From positions 1,116,001-1,180,000 of the forward strand of contig JADFUC010000856.1 in NCBI GenBank assembly GCA_019722365.1: DNA of 64,000 nucleotides, written 5' to 3'. Every line of letters starts with the position of its first letter. The first letter of the stretch is position 1. This DNA comes from Lithospermum erythrorhizon (lineage: Eukaryota > Streptophyta > Magnoliopsida > Boraginales > Boraginaceae). This document shows, piece by piece, positions 37,051 through 49,526 of this stretch. The notes under the pieces are model-generated. The model had not been told where the DNA came from. It saw only the letters and a list, made by a program, of their open reading frames with translations, and did no database searches. Both the position numbers and the translations under genes were made by a program.

Positions 37051-40000
37051 TTAAATGAATAAATCAGTTGAACAATCGAATTGTTCAATTGACACTATTT
37101 CAAATATCTTATATTGCCAATACAATCGAACGGAGAGTGCACCCGTTCACTTTGTCTTTTTTGCTTATAAAACTAACAGAACGGGTGTTGTAACCGTTCG
37201 CTTTGTGTTTCCAAGCAACATGCCTTGTGCATTTGAAATATATATACCCTTTCATACCTTATCATAAAAGATTGTCCAATTTTAATTTAAATGATTGACT
37301 TTTTAAATTTTAAATTCAAATATTTTGATATGTATCATGTAATATCTTATAAGGAATATATCAAAATATATTATTTTCAATCTGATTTGCTACTCCATAT
37401 ATATTAACAAGATAACTAAAATCAAAATTATTTGTATCAATTAAATCGCAAAAGCTATTAATTTTGATAATGATTATATTGAACCTTTTTTTTAAGGTTG
37501 TTAGAAATATAATTGTCCATCCTAGATCATATTACTCCATAACTTTCATGTATTAGTCGACACACATAACTTTGATTTGAATTAAAATTATCATGTTATT
37601 AGTAAAGTAGGTTGAAAATATTATATCTTGGTATACTAATTTTCACTAAATATACAACATATTTAAAAATATTTGAGCTTAAAATTTAAAAGTCATCTGA
37701 TAGAAATTCAAAATTAAAGGATCTTCTAGGAATTCAGTGAATATCATATTTTGAATTTTGATAGTTGATATATTAACTTATGAACTCAATTTTTTCATAT
37801 ATATGTTATACTATATTTAGCAAAAAATACATTAAAATATAAAAAATTTAATATGTTATTATGATAATTTTGATTCATATAAAATTTTGTAAGTTAAATA
37901 AGATTATGAAAATTAAATAAGGGAGTGTAATATATTACTCCTACTATTGTTTTATTAGATAAGGAATCGGGTTCGATCTTTTTCTAAGATCATTCCAATT
38001 GGTTTAAATATTATTCCATCCAATCCATTTTAATTTAATTTTTTATATATCGAGACAAATCTTTGATCTTCAATTACTCTTTAATTATATTATTAAAAGA
38101 TTAATATTACGAAAAATATTTTAAAAGATAAATTCAATTATATAAATTTATATTTTTAAAATAATAAATAATTAATAATTAATTATGAAGTTTCTTTTAA
38201 TTTCAAAAAACTCAAACGATAATTAAAGTGGATTGAAGTACTACAATAAACTAATCATTTTATGTTCACATGGTCCGCTGACTCCGCTCCATACAAGTTT
38301 CCATGTGCAACGTGATAATATATCCCAAACAAATCAAAAGGTTGTCCACTTATTGTGCCATTATATTGCGTTCTTGAACACACTCAAATTTCACTTTCAT
38401 AATAATGTACGTTACATTACCTTAATTGCCTCCTACTATATGTTTGTATTTGTCCCACAATGAGTTAGGTCTCACTTTAATTTGGGTTGGTAAGTTTCGG
38501 TTGTCATTGGATACAAAAATTGTTATATAATTTCCACTATTTCTTTATATATAGTAGTTGCATGAGTAGATAAATGACAAAAATATGGTGTGTCCACGTT
38601 AATTAAAACTTGAAACACTTTGAATTAGTCATCCAATAAATTTCAACCTTGTTTAAGTTAGCCATCCAATGAGGGCCAATGAAATTGGATACCAGTAGGA
38701 TGGCTGTCGGCGAAATTAAAGAAAGAATTGAAGTAAATGGTACGGAAACAACTTTTTTAATTGCAAAATGATTTGGTTGTAAATAAGATTTACTGAATAA
38801 TTCGACTGAAATAATGTGTATACTTGTATAGACTATAGTCATATACTCATATTCATTTCAATTTTGTATACTTGTGTGCTTAATATTCCTTCAAGTTTGG
38901 ATATATATATTGAGCATATAGTGCATTTCAAAATCAAAATTCTTCAGCTGTCTGTAAAGGTGACAAAATTATGTCACATTCCATAAGAGGTGGTGAAGAC
39001 TGAAAGCTTAAGAGCTAAGGATACAGCAGACGAATTCTTCAATGAGGAAGCAACTAATGTTGCGGTGGAACACTTCAAGTTGAAGTTGAAGTGAATTGTG
39101 CATGCATATTGATGAGGTGATAAAAAGAAATTCCAAAAGTGGCTTCTTACGTACTAATTATTTATATAGATAAAGCAATATAATGTCAATTACAAGAAGT
39201 CACGATAACCTATGTAATTATTTACGAAAAACAAAATTATTACCATATCAAGATTAGTGTAGCATCAATAGTTCAATATGATAGTAAGTAACGATGGTTA
39301 TTAAAAAAATGTCCAACATTTATTGGGTATCACAATAAACTGAAATTTCTCCAAAGTTCATCCTAAAAGCTTCCTTCCATTCATAATTCTTTCTAAATTA
39401 GTTTAAATTTATGTGCCATAAGTGAAAAGATTCATTATAAACTTATTATGATTTTTTAACAATAGAAATCTTGTAAAGATCGAGGGGTTTTTAAAAAAGG
39501 AAGAGAGAAATGTCCATCTCAAGGCACAAGAGTTTCCGTCATGCTTATTAGCTTCCTCATAATACAAAGTTTGACATCCTGAAAGCACAATATTCGATGT
39601 CGATAACTTGGTTCAGAATAAAGAGTCAAATGCTACAAATAAAGTTTGTGCTTTTCCTCGGTTCCAAGACAAGAATAGTTAAAATTAGTGTAGTATACTA
39701 TCAAATTTACTGTAGTACTTTGAAGATTTTATTCATCTCTTGGTTGTGTTATTGTTAATTTACAATTTACTAGTACTTTCAAGATTTTATTCATGGCTTG
39801 GTGGTGTTATAATTGTTACAGGTGATTATTTCGTCAATCATTGTTACTGCTATTTGTGTTGATGATAAAATGAAAGCCTGAACATAATACGGTCACAAAC
39901 TCACAATAATTGTACATTTGTACTATAGACTATCAGTGTTAATTCCTAGCCATTCGATTCAATTTTTATTTTAATTTCTAAAATATTACTCATAAATAAA

Positions 40001-40737
40001 TTGAAAATTGTTCTAATTTAGTTTATTTCCAAAATTATATTTTATAATATTCATAAGGGAAAAAAATATGATTGATCATACATGTTGTCGTGATTAATTA
40101 TTTCATTAAACATATTTCAAATAACTCATTTGATAACTCATGTTAATAATATACGATTTTTCATCCTATCATAAACTTACACTAACCTCCGTTGTCACAT
40201 GTCGAACATGTAACAATTCAATATTATGGAGTATTTCACAATTTTATTGTAACCCTTTATATCATTCAATCGATCAACATTTAATTTTTCTCATCATTTT
40301 TCCCATTTCGTCGGATTGACCTTTACATGATCAAAGGTCAAACCTTGAGTATCCTGGCCTGGTGTGTCCCTAGTCCCCTCACCATTTTTAAGTCCACAAA
40401 CATCGACGTAAGCTTTAACGTTATACAGTAATTTTTTTTAATCAAAATTAATTTTGTAGTTGATTCTTTTTATATAATTAAAATTTTAATAATAATTCTC
40501 AAACCTCCTACACGGTATTTGAACCTCGAATTACTTCGACAATCTGACGCTACCAACCGCTGCATGCCAGACTATCTGATTATCTCAATTTTAGAAGTTG
40601 ATAAAATCATCTATTGAGATAATCGATTGTTGTCTTGCAGAGCTTGCACATCGGCCCTAATAAGTGAAAACGCAGACAAATCGCCTCGAAAGCCTACAGA
40701 TCCTATTGCTGTCACTCATTCCTATTTTAACATCTTC
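37051..40737. other. Intergenic stretch with short repeats
   Basis: Near 37,140 and 37,190 the words CCCGTTCACTTTGT and ACCGTTCGCTTTGT form a diverged short direct repeat. 37,530-37,745 is the partner of the repeat in NAC intron 1. A short protein-like frame ends at 39,095. No complete gene is seen. Confidence 0.4.
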
Positions 40738-40978
40738 GTTAATATTTAACATTTTCACGCTTTATTAAAGTTTGGCTGTGATCAAAATATAATTTTTGAG
40801 ATTTGGCCCTATTAAGTCTTAATTTTTAAATGTATTTTTATTGAAAATGTATTTTTATTTATGTATTTTGATTGTGTAATTAGTATAATAATATTAGGAA
40901 CTTAATGGAGCCAAATCTCAAAAATTATATTTTCAATCTCCAAAACTAAGCCTTAATCGAAGAACGTTAAATATTAAC
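40738..40978. mobile_element. Foldback MITE, 241 bp, 165 bp upstream of the protease gene
   Basis: Two arms of about 80 bp (40,738-40,817 and 40,899-40,978) are inverted copies of each other. Shared words are GTTAATATTTAAC at the tips, ATATAATTTTTGAGATTTGG and ATTAAGT at the inner ends. The spacer is about 80 bp and AT-rich. Transcribed, it would form a long hairpin. Confidence 0.8.
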
Positions 40979-41143
40979 AAATATTAAAATAAAGTTAATT
41001 CAAATCAGAACCGAAACACTTTAGTTTAATTCATTTATATTACATCGCTAATTTAATATAACTAATATATAACTTTACTACACTTATGAACCAGTCATGA
41101 ACTCTCATCTATTGCAAATGTACTTATATTTATCCCACAAAAC

Positions 41144-42650
41144 ATGGCACATTTCTCAATGCAAAAAACCATGGCTCTCAACTCATCTTTCCATCTCTTT
41201 GTCTCTATTTTATTATTTTTGTTGCCACTAATTTTTTCCACATCCACTACCATTCCTCTCACATTTTTCCACTCATCTTCAACTCGAGATCCATACAAAC
41301 ACCTCTCCCATTTAGCTTCACTCTCCATTTCAAGAGCCCACCATATCAAATTCCCCCAAAAGCCCTCCATTTCCACTACCCCTCTCGCCCCTCACAGCTA
41401 TGGAGCCTACTCCATTTCCCTCAACTTTGGTACCCCTCCTCAATCCATACCATTCATTATGGACACAGGTTTTTATCGTTTTAGTTATTGTTTTCATTTT
41501 GATTTGTTTTTTTAGAATAATTCGGAATTTTAGTTGTTAATTGTGACGTAATAGTTGGGGGCATGTATATGCAGGTAGTGACTTTGTTTGGTTCCCTTGT
41601 ACTAAAAGATACACCTGCAACAACTGCTCAGTTACTGGTGAAGAAATTCCATCATATATTCCAAAGGCATCATCTTCAGTTCAGATTCTTGGTTGTATGA
41701 ATCCAAAATGCACTTGGATTCACAACACCACTGATCCATCAACACGTTGCAAAGATTGCCAGCTACCCAATTCAGCAAATTGCAAACAAATGTGCCCACC
41801 ATATTTAATTCTTTATGGTTCTGGTTCAACAAGTGGACTTACTCTAGTTGAGACCCTTGATTTGCCTAACAAAAAAGTTCCAAATGTTGTAGTTGGTTGC
41901 TCTCTTTTTTCAACTCATCAGCCTGCTGGAATTGCTGGTTTTGGACGTGGAGTTTCCTCTATTCCAAGTCAATTAGGCATCAAGAAATTCTCATATTGTT
42001 TGCTTTCAAGAAATTATGATGATAGTGGAAAAAGTAGCAATCTTGTTTTGGATGGTGCTTATAATTCTGGAAAAAAAACTGCAATTTTAAGCTATACACC
42101 ATTACTAAAGAACCCTTTAGTGCCTGAAACAAAATCATTATCTGTATATTACTATGTTGGTTTAAGGAAAATCACAGTTGGAGGGCAAAAAGTGAAGATT
42201 CCATACAAGTTCTTGATTCCTGATGATAAAGGAAATGGAGGGGCAATTGTAGATTCTGGTACAACACTTTCATACATGAGTTACAATGTTTTTGAGTCAG
42301 TTTTGAAAGCATTTTCAGACCAGGTTAAGTACTTCAAAAGAGATGTTGAAATTGAGACACAGATTGGTTTAAAGCCATGTTTCAATATTTCAGGGCATGA
42401 AAAGGTTTCATTTCCTGATTTAATATTTCACTTCAAAGGTGGAGCTGAAATGAAACTTCCACTGGCAAATTATTTTGCTGGTGTTGGAAATGATGTGGTT
42501 TGCTTAGCTATGGTTTCATCAAATTTTTATGGCTCTGATTTGTTTAATGGACCATCTATAATTCTTGGGAGTTTTCAGATGCAGAATTATCAAGTGGAGT
42601 TTGACTTGAAGAATGAAAGATTTGGTTTCAAACAACAATTATGCAAATGA
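41144..42650 (+). CDS. Aspartic protease, nepenthesin-like (A1 family)
   Basis: Two exons, 41,144-41,468 and 41,575-42,650, with a 106-bp intron that splits the first active-site motif (DT|GSDFVW). The product has 466 residues. Visible are an N-terminal hydrophobic signal segment (LFVSILLFLLPLIF), the catalytic DTGSD (Asp107) and DSGTT (Asp335) motifs, several Cys in the nepenthesin-type insert (CNNC, CTW, CKDCQLPNSANCKQMC), GIAGFGRG and the C-terminal ILGSFQMQNYQVEFDL. Secreted plant enzymes of this type (the At4g16563-like group) cleave proteins in the apoplast or vacuole; the substrate cannot be told from sequence. An in-frame ATG at 41,171 places the signal peptide nearer the N-terminus and is an equally plausible start. 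No frame damage is seen. Confidence 0.93.
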
Positions 42651-44091
42651 TGCAAAAATAAAATAAAAAAAATTGTATATCAAAATAGCTGTCAATGTTT
42701 TATATATATATATAAAATTGTATCTTGTATGAATTGTTGTTCAAATGACTACAAGTCAAGAAAAATGTGCGATCTCACAGGAGAGAACTTTAATTCTTTA
42801 CTTCTAGATTGCTACTTGATGTATGTAGAAGGGAGCTTCATTTGGGGGTCATTTGTCAAAGAGACAGTTCAATTAGTGGGTGCATGTCTTCACTCTTCAT
42901 ATTAATATGTAGAAGTCTTGACGATTAAATTGTACTTTGATTGCTCCTGTGGAATAAAAATTCTTGAAGATGCCATATAATTTATTTGGAGATTTGTTGA
43001 TGATATTTGGACAACTTTTGTGTCCCATTTTTTATGTAAAATTATTGTGCTGGTTGTGTGTTGTTTCTCTTATGGAAATTAAAAACCATGGATCTAGGTG
43101 GTGCCTTTGTCTTATTGAATAATATTTTGGATATAGTTGGATTGATTAATGGAAGGCCAACACTACTTGGCTAATTGACTTATCTTATTCCTATAATCCT
43201 GTCAAGCAGATTAGCAGAATATTACTTAACGAATAGCAACTGTAGGTTCTCGGTACAAAAAATTAACAAAATATTAATGTGTGAGACACTACAAAATTCA
43301 TGCATGATTGAACTAGTGCTACCAAGTCCAGCCCAGAATGGTTACTCTATGTCTGTGAAAGTGACTCGGCTCTAAATGGAATCGAGCCAGATTTCGGTGT
43401 CAATATTTATTTATATGACTCGTTTAAATTACATATGACATATGAAAATGACTTAGGAATCCTTCCATTTAGGAACCAAATTCCAATACCAACACGTACC
43501 CTATCATGAATTAAATATGTGGCACTAGCGTTACGTTAATTGAGACAAAATCTCAATTCGATCGCACATATTAATTATTAAGACCCATTTGTTAACTCCC
43601 TAAGAATCTATTATATTGTCATACGTTAATAAATGACGCACCTGCTAGAATTGGTAGTGTTTTAGAAATCGCATTTCGGTGTGCTTTGTTAATTTGGTTG
43701 TTATTTGTTAACTAGAGTAAAAAAAATTCTTGAATAATTTATTTATTACCATCCAATCTTTTTTGTGGTAGTGAAAATAGAGATTTACATTGAAGAACAA
43801 TTAGGAATTGTCAATTGTGCTTTATAAATATAACTTATCATAAAAAAAACAAGTTACAAGTTTTGACAGGTTTAAAGAATATGAATATTTATTCATTCTA
43901 AAAGTAAGCCAAATAGCCAATGCATAGTAAACACCCAAAATATTAACCTACAAACGTTTAACAGTTCCATTCATAATATATAGCCTGAAAACAAAATTGA
44001 AACATAAAATAAAAGAAGAAACTAAAACTTAAATTGAAGATTATTTATCTCTTAAGATATCCATAAAATCCAACAAATTAATCTAAATCAA
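42651..44091. other. Intergenic region between the convergent protease and NHL genes
   Basis: It includes the 3' UTR of the protease, with a short TA microsatellite at about 42,698-42,714. Otherwise it is AT-rich DNA without a supported gene. Confidence 0.45.
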
Positions 44092-44718
44092 TTAAACATC
44101 TACATGACATTGTAACACCAATTGATATTTCATTGCTGGTCCAACAGCAATACCACTATTTGGTTTCCCAAAATTAATGTAAGCCGGACAATTAACATAC
44201 AAACGATACTTTCCCGAAATGAATGTCCCAACTTTCCATCTAACTCTTCCATCAACTCTAATATTCAACAACATTGTCCCTGCCATTTGATCTTGCATCA
44301 AAGATTCACTAAGGTATGGTGCAATAGGGACCATATTTCCATACACAAATGGTGACCATGTTACAATATCCTTGTGACCTTGGTATGTTGTAGGCAACAT
44401 TGTTGTTAATGTTACTTGTTGAGTCCGGTACGAGGCATAGATGTCGAGTCTGTCATAGTATATTCCAATGCGATCGTTTGGATTGCGAGTTGTAAGTGTG
44501 ATTTGGAGATTCGAGGTGAGGAAATTGGGGGCGGAGACATTGAAGGCGTAGACAGTGATGTCTTGGAGGACGAATGTTGGTTTTGTAGGACGAAGGATGA
44601 GGAAAATGAGAAGGATAATGAAGAGAATGAGGATGGTGAAGGAGCCAACAACGATTAGTGTCCTTCGGACGAGCTGCCTCCTCTCCTCGTCATGGTGGCC
44701 GCATTCTTTAGCCGTCAT
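44092..44718 (-). CDS. NDR1/HIN1-like (NHL12-type) LEA_2 membrane protein
   Basis: A single-exon gene of 208 residues. I start it at the ATG at 44,718 because the product then begins MTAKECGHHDEERR, like NHL12-type proteins. The frame is open 11 codons further, to an ATG at 44,751. A basic cytosolic N-terminus is followed by one transmembrane helix (about 20-42, LILFIILLIFLILRP) and then the LEA_2 domain (FVLQDITVYAFNVS, LQITLTTRNPNDRIGIYYD, VDGRVRWKVGTF). Members sit in the plasma membrane and are linked to defence and callose or plasmodesmata functions. The particular role of this one is not evident. Confidence 0.92.
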   Translation of the reverse strand: MTAKECGHHDEERRQLVRRTLIVVGSFTILILFIILLIFLILRPTKPTFVLQDITVYAFNVSAPNFLTSNLQITLTTRNPNDRIGIYYDRLDIYASYRTQQVTLTTMLPTTYQGHKDIVTWSPFVYGNMVPIAPYLSESLMQDQMAGTMLLNIRVDGRVRWKVGTFISGKYRLYVNCPAYINFGKPNSGIAVGPAMKYQLVLQCHVDV

Positions 44719-45977
44719 GATGATGATGTCGGCTATGTACTTAGGATTCAAGAGAGGTTAAGAGTAGATAGATGGGGTAGTTCAATTTGTTTGTTCATGC
44801 AATGTGCATGTGTTTTAGGGCTACTACTAGAAGTATATAGAATTTTGGCTTGGGGGTTGTACTCTTTTATTGAGGACTTGGTTGTAAAGTTAGGGGAAGG
44901 AGATTGAATTTAAGGGTGGTGAGTAATGGGTGACAATTGACAAGTGATTGCTCATCTATCAAGTGTTTTCCTTTCTTATATATAGTGGGGAGTAACAATA
45001 ATGTGTATGTGGAGTGATGGTTAAGCTAAAAACCCAATGAATATTGTTTGGTATATACATATCTTTTATGGGATGGAATGCTTTTAAGCAAGGCTAAAGG
45101 TTCAATAATTGCACTGAAAATATGAATTTTGGGATGCCATCTAACCACTTGAAGTCACTCTAACGTAATGCTCAACTGCACAACACTAGCTATTACATAT
45201 TCCATGTGGTAAGGAGAACCAATCTCTATCTTTGTGGGTATAACCATGTGGTTCAATATATGATGACCATTGGACGTTGTAACACTTGTTTTTGTATTTG
45301 GTATTATGTTGGGTACTTGAGATTTGAAGATTGAGTGCTCAAATAGAACTCGAATCGAGGGCTCGATATTTTTATATTGAACTTAAAACTGAGTATCCTT
45401 GAACAAAAAGTTTGCAAATCCAAATGGTTTGCAATCATTCTGTGTTACAGTTTCACTTGGGATATAAGAAACCATAAAAAATTGAAATTATAGCTTGTAG
45501 GGTCAACTGGTGGACATGGATGTTGAAACATCACTTGCAAGTCCAAATTTGAGCTTGAAGTTATTACTACTGAGCTACAACAAATTGATGATGTGGGGCT
45601 TCATTATTTTGATGGCATACAACAAAATGTCAAACAAAAATCATTTTATTTACTGATAATTCATGAAGACACATAATGAGACAGATCAGTAAGAACTTCC
45701 ATTGACATGACTCTCATAAATAAGATCATGAATTGTTATTCTTATCTAGACAAGAAGGATCAGAAGACTTAACAATGGGCAGCAGAAAACTAAATTGGCA
45801 AAGGAATCTGCTCAATGGAGATAGCCGGTCTGTAGTGCTTACCTTGTTGCTGAGCTCATTAGATTGCTCCACATAATTTGGGGAGATTCTGAGCTAGAAA
45901 ACCATTTTAACCATGAGAAACAATAATATATTTCTGGATTCTTGGAAATTAAATCCCACAGATAACTTTAACATCTT
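44719..45977. other. 5' flank of the NHL12-like gene and intergenic DNA
   Basis: The probable promoter lies in 44,720-45,000, where ATATATA words occur (for example near 44,978). The open frame on the opposite strand at 44,416-44,761 mirrors the NHL coding region. No other gene is seen. Confidence 0.4.
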
Positions 45978-46043
45978 TCAGAACTCAGACAGCAACTGAT
46001 CTTCAATGTTGGGAACATGTGTGCAATCCAAGTTCTTTATACC
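45978..46043 (-). other. Possible orphan 3'-terminal exon
   Basis: On the minus strand an acceptor (CATGTGTCAG) is followed by 21 codons, GIKNLDCTHVPNIEDQLLSE and F, and then TGA. The codon choice looks protein-like. A second candidate piece lies upstream at about 47,523-47,590 (CTSLLDQFGNSLPVNTG followed by a GTAAGG donor). I could not link them or recognise a family, and nothing suitable lies between. Possibly a relic of a gene. Confidence 0.22.
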
Positions 46044-46329
46044 CTGACACATGAAACATGGAACAAATGATTCAATGTACGAGCAACAACACTTTTACTT
46101 GCGTTATAAAAAGTTAACCATAGGGATAAGACTGCGCACGTCTGCATATATTTGGCTTGACCTTACTTCTTCGAGGTCAGGGAAGTACACATCGATCGAA
46201 TGTGGATGACACTAGGGCATTCCACAGAGACTAGCTTTATAACTAACCAAACTGTACAACCCAACCCAACCCAACCTACTTCACACTGTGATTAAAAAGA
46301 GTCATTTTGTGCTTCTGATCCAACAAACA

Positions 46330-46500
46330 CTACCAACGACAGCCTGGTGCCTAAAAGATCCCTATATAAGTAAGGTCTAAGGGAAGATTGGATCAATCCT
46401 GGGTATGACGTTTAGAGGGTGAATTCATGAGGTAATGACTAGTGTCAGATCTCAGGTGACTGAAAAAATGTATTCTACCACTAAGCCCTTCGCAAAAAAT
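46330..46500 (-). mobile_element. Degenerate tRNA-derived SINE (Au-like)
   Basis: Read on the + strand, the order CAGCCTGGTGCCTAAAAGAT, then AAGGTCTAAGGGAAGATTGG, CAATCCTGGGTATGACG, CTCAGGTGAC and CTACCACTAAGCCCTT parallels the reverse complement of an Au-type plant SINE: 3' end first, then the tRNA-like B and A boxes. It is strongly diverged. The match is from memory of the family pattern, so it needs a search. Confidence 0.4.
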
Positions 46501-47039
46501 GCTTCCGTGTGTTGATCAAATTATCTGAATGGAAAGGATAATTTAAAAGTATCTAAATTACAATTTTTTCTTGCATATGTGGTTTTCCTCCATTCAGTAA
46601 CACGCATAATAGAAAAAATTATCTACTTTGATTCTTCAAGTCATCTAACATATCCCTCTACCTGAATGAAAAATTAATATTCTCCCCTGCTTAAGCGAGA
46701 TAGCCTAAAACTGTTGCATTAATATTCTCCCCTGTCTAAGTGAAGGCAGCCTACAGTGTTAATTGAAACTCAAGATCATATAAACTAATCACTTGATGGA
46801 TTAAGTCAATTGATCCATTAATCCTATGCTTTTCTTTTATGGATAGCTCCATTTTTTTTTATATACTTCAGAACAAAACATTCATATTCACAAACTCAGG
46901 CCCTTCAGCAATACACCATCATCCAATTCAAAGAAAAACGACAGGCTATCCACCATCAACTTGTGTAATAAACAATTGAAAGAAATGTGTCACAAGCATG
47001 GAGCCAACCTAATGACAACATAAGGCACTTAACCTTAAT

Positions 47040-47520
47040 ATTTTTCCTTTCTAGAACACCTATAAATTAGACTGCATAAGTCAAACTCATCTTAGACAAA
47101 TCAACAATTTCTTCCCCAGTACACACACAAAGCAAAACTTGATCAATGTTCAACATATAAGTCACCATCATCCAATAAACAATCTAAGTCAATGGATCCC
47201 CACTAAATCAGCAATTATTTACTAACAAAAAACTAGTTGTACACAACTGCATATTATTTATACGACGACATCACTTAATAAAAAAAATTCATAACAATTA
47301 ACCAATCATTTCTCACCTATAGAAATTCCTCTGGAACACTTATATTAGACTGCACCAGTCAAAACTCATATTAGACAAATCAACAATTCCAACCCCCAGT
47401 CACACACCAAGCAGAACGTGATCTATCTTCAACTTATAAGTCACCATCATCCAATAAACATCTAAGACAATAGATCCCCACTAAATATTTAGTAACAAAA
47501 ACTACTTGTATCATAAGCAG
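47040..47520. repeat. Tandem duplication, period about 290 bp
   Basis: 47,044-47,240 and 47,330-47,515 share TTAGACTGCA, GACAAATCAACAATT, AAGTCACCATCATCCAATAA and GGATCCCCACTAAAT / AGATCCCCACTAAAT in the same order. A third partial unit may start near 47,665, where TTAACCAATCATTTCTCACC of 47,297 recurs. Non-coding. Confidence 0.7.
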
Positions 47521-47743
47521 CCTTACCCCTGTATTAACAGGGAGACTATTTCCGAATTGATCCAAGAGTGACGTGCAAACACTATCTAGTACTTCACATT
47601 TCACAATACATAAAAAGCGTATCTTTGACTCACTCCATAGGACATGGAAATAATACATTCATAAAATTAACCAATCATTTCTCACCTCATATAAAAAATT
47701 CCCATCTGAGGCCCTCCATATTGTACATCAACCAATACCAAGA

Positions 47744-48448
47744 TCACAATCCAACACTACATTCCCTAGGACCTCCAATCAACCCACTATCATTTCTACT
47801 TCCATTACCCAAAACTGAAATAACCAAATCACCACAATAAGCCTTCAAGAATCTCCTCCTAGCCCTCCAAGCTCCAGCCTTTAACCTCACTTCACCCACC
47901 AAAACAACCCCAAACCCAACACTCCCATTCCTCCTCCCCTTCTCCTCCTCAATCTCCCCAACCACACCCCCCTCCACATACGTCCCAGCCGACGCAAAAC
48001 TCGCGTAAACGACACTCTCCTCCCCCCTCCCCTGCACAAAAGGAGCCAAATTAGTGTCAGATAAAGATACCCTTTTGAAGAAAACTGCAGCCTGAAGATG
48101 CTCATATAATAAAGTTATTTTTTTGTTCGGATTCTTGAAATTTAATTGGAGGTCAAAGGAGGTGGAGAGCGTGGTTTGGGTGAGGTTAAAGGGGGATGTG
48201 AGGGTGAATGAGTGGACATTGATTTGAGGGAGGTGGGGGCGGAGGATGAGGAATGTGATGAAGATGATGATGAAGGTGAGGATGAAGACTGTGATGATGA
48301 TGGTGAAGATGCGGCGGAGGAAGGTGGTGAGGTGGTGGTTGTAGGGTGGGGTGTAGGGGAGTAGTAGGGTGGGGGTGGTGGTGGGTGGTGGGGGAGTGAG
48401 GAAGGGGGGTGGGTGGGTGGTTGGTGGTGGTGGATTTGGAGAGGCCAT
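47744..48448 (-). CDS. NDR1/HIN1-like LEA_2 membrane protein, proline-rich N-terminus
   Basis: A single-exon gene of about 234 residues. I take the ATG at 48,448 (MASPNPPPPTTHPP); an ATG four codons upstream is also in frame. The first 42 residues are proline/threonine-rich and cytosolic. A basic LRR precedes one transmembrane helix (about 47-69, IFTIIITVFILTFIIIFITF), followed by the LEA_2 part (VHSFTLTS, STSFDLQLNFKNPNKKITLL, VGFGVVLVGEVRLKAGAW, RFLKAYCGDLVISV). The architecture is that of NHL proteins, plasma-membrane proteins of which some act in defence. It is on the same strand as the NHL12-like gene 3 kb away but is only distantly similar, so it is not a recent tandem copy. The N-terminal coding part gives several overlapping open frames because of its CCN/CAC composition. 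Confidence 0.87.
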   Translation of the reverse strand: MASPNPPPPTTHPPPFLTPPPPTTTPTLLLPYTPPYNHHLTTFLRRIFTIIITVFILTFIIIFITFLILRPHLPQINVHSFTLTSPFNLTQTTLSTSFDLQLNFKNPNKKITLLYEHLQAAVFFKRVSLSDTNLAPFVQGRGEESVVYASFASAGTYVEGGVVGEIEEEKGRRNGSVGFGVVLVGEVRLKAGAWRARRRFLKAYCGDLVISVLGNGSRNDSGLIGGPRECSVGL

Positions 48449-49526
48449 GTGGTAGAGCAACCGCCGGTGGTGGTGGTGAGGTGGGGGGTGGGGTCAGTGG
48501 ATTGGACTTGACAAGAGACTGAATGCAGTGAATTGGGAAAATATGAGATAATTGCATAAATTGTTTGGAGTTTGGTGAAATTCCATTCAAATCGGGTATT
48601 GGAATCTTTGGATTGGTAGGCGATAAGCACTCTTTCTTTAACATCTTGTACCATTACTCTACTCGATAACTAATGAGCGGTCTAACGAGTCGAATATTCG
48701 GGTCGGGTCTTTGAACGTTACAATACTATCTTTTAACTTTGAATATTTTTTATACCGAAATTTGTATCATTGTAAATACGGTTTAATGTTGCATAAATGT
48801 TGCTATAAATGATGCTGAATTGAGCGTCTTATTTAAGACGGAGTATTACTCCGTACATACTAATAAGAAGTTGGAATCATATTTTACAAATTATGCATTT
48901 GAATTATATATCGAATATCATACTAACTCTCGACTTTTATCAAAATAGTATCAATACTTTCAGAGTTATCTCGAAAAAGTATCTTCAAACCTCATGGTCT
49001 AGGAAGAATGAAGAATGTGATGAAGGAGAATATGAATTCATCTTTTATTTAGGCTTTGTTTGAAAAATTGGGAAAGTTGCATCTTTTGCTCTTATTTCTT
49101 TTTAGTTTGATGCCATACTTGCACATGAAATGGAATATTGAGATTCAGGAACATTACTTTCACTGCCTTCAATTCTTTATAGTGTTTTGGTTGGTTGTAC
49201 TGAAATGGTTAAAATTCAACTAATATAAAACTATTGTTACTGTGTAAATTGTAATCAGATCATGAGTTGCACTTCTGAAACAAACAAAAAAAAGTGGTTG
49301 TAAACAAGAGAGATTAAATGCAAGAATTTCATTCCAAATTGAAAAAAACAATGTTTTACAGTTTAGTTGTGAATATATACAACACTGTCTAAAATAATGG
49401 GACAAACTATGAACTTAAATGCCTGGAATTAAGAATATCATTCAAAAGGTACATGCATAACAGAAGGGGAATGAAAGAAATATGAACTTAAAGGCCTGGA
49501 CTTAAGAAAGGCATACATCTATTAAT
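48449..49526. other. Region between the NHL gene and the 3' end of NEK
   Basis: It contains the 5' flank of the proline-rich NHL gene (to about 48,850, with an ACGGAGTATTACTCCGTA palindrome at 48,839-48,856) and the 3' flank of NEK. No further gene is seen. Confidence 0.45.

Noticed and set aside
48142..48654. Two further proline/serine-rich frames on the minus strand
   Set aside because: They are out-of-frame readings of the proline-rich N-terminus of the NHL gene and its upstream region.
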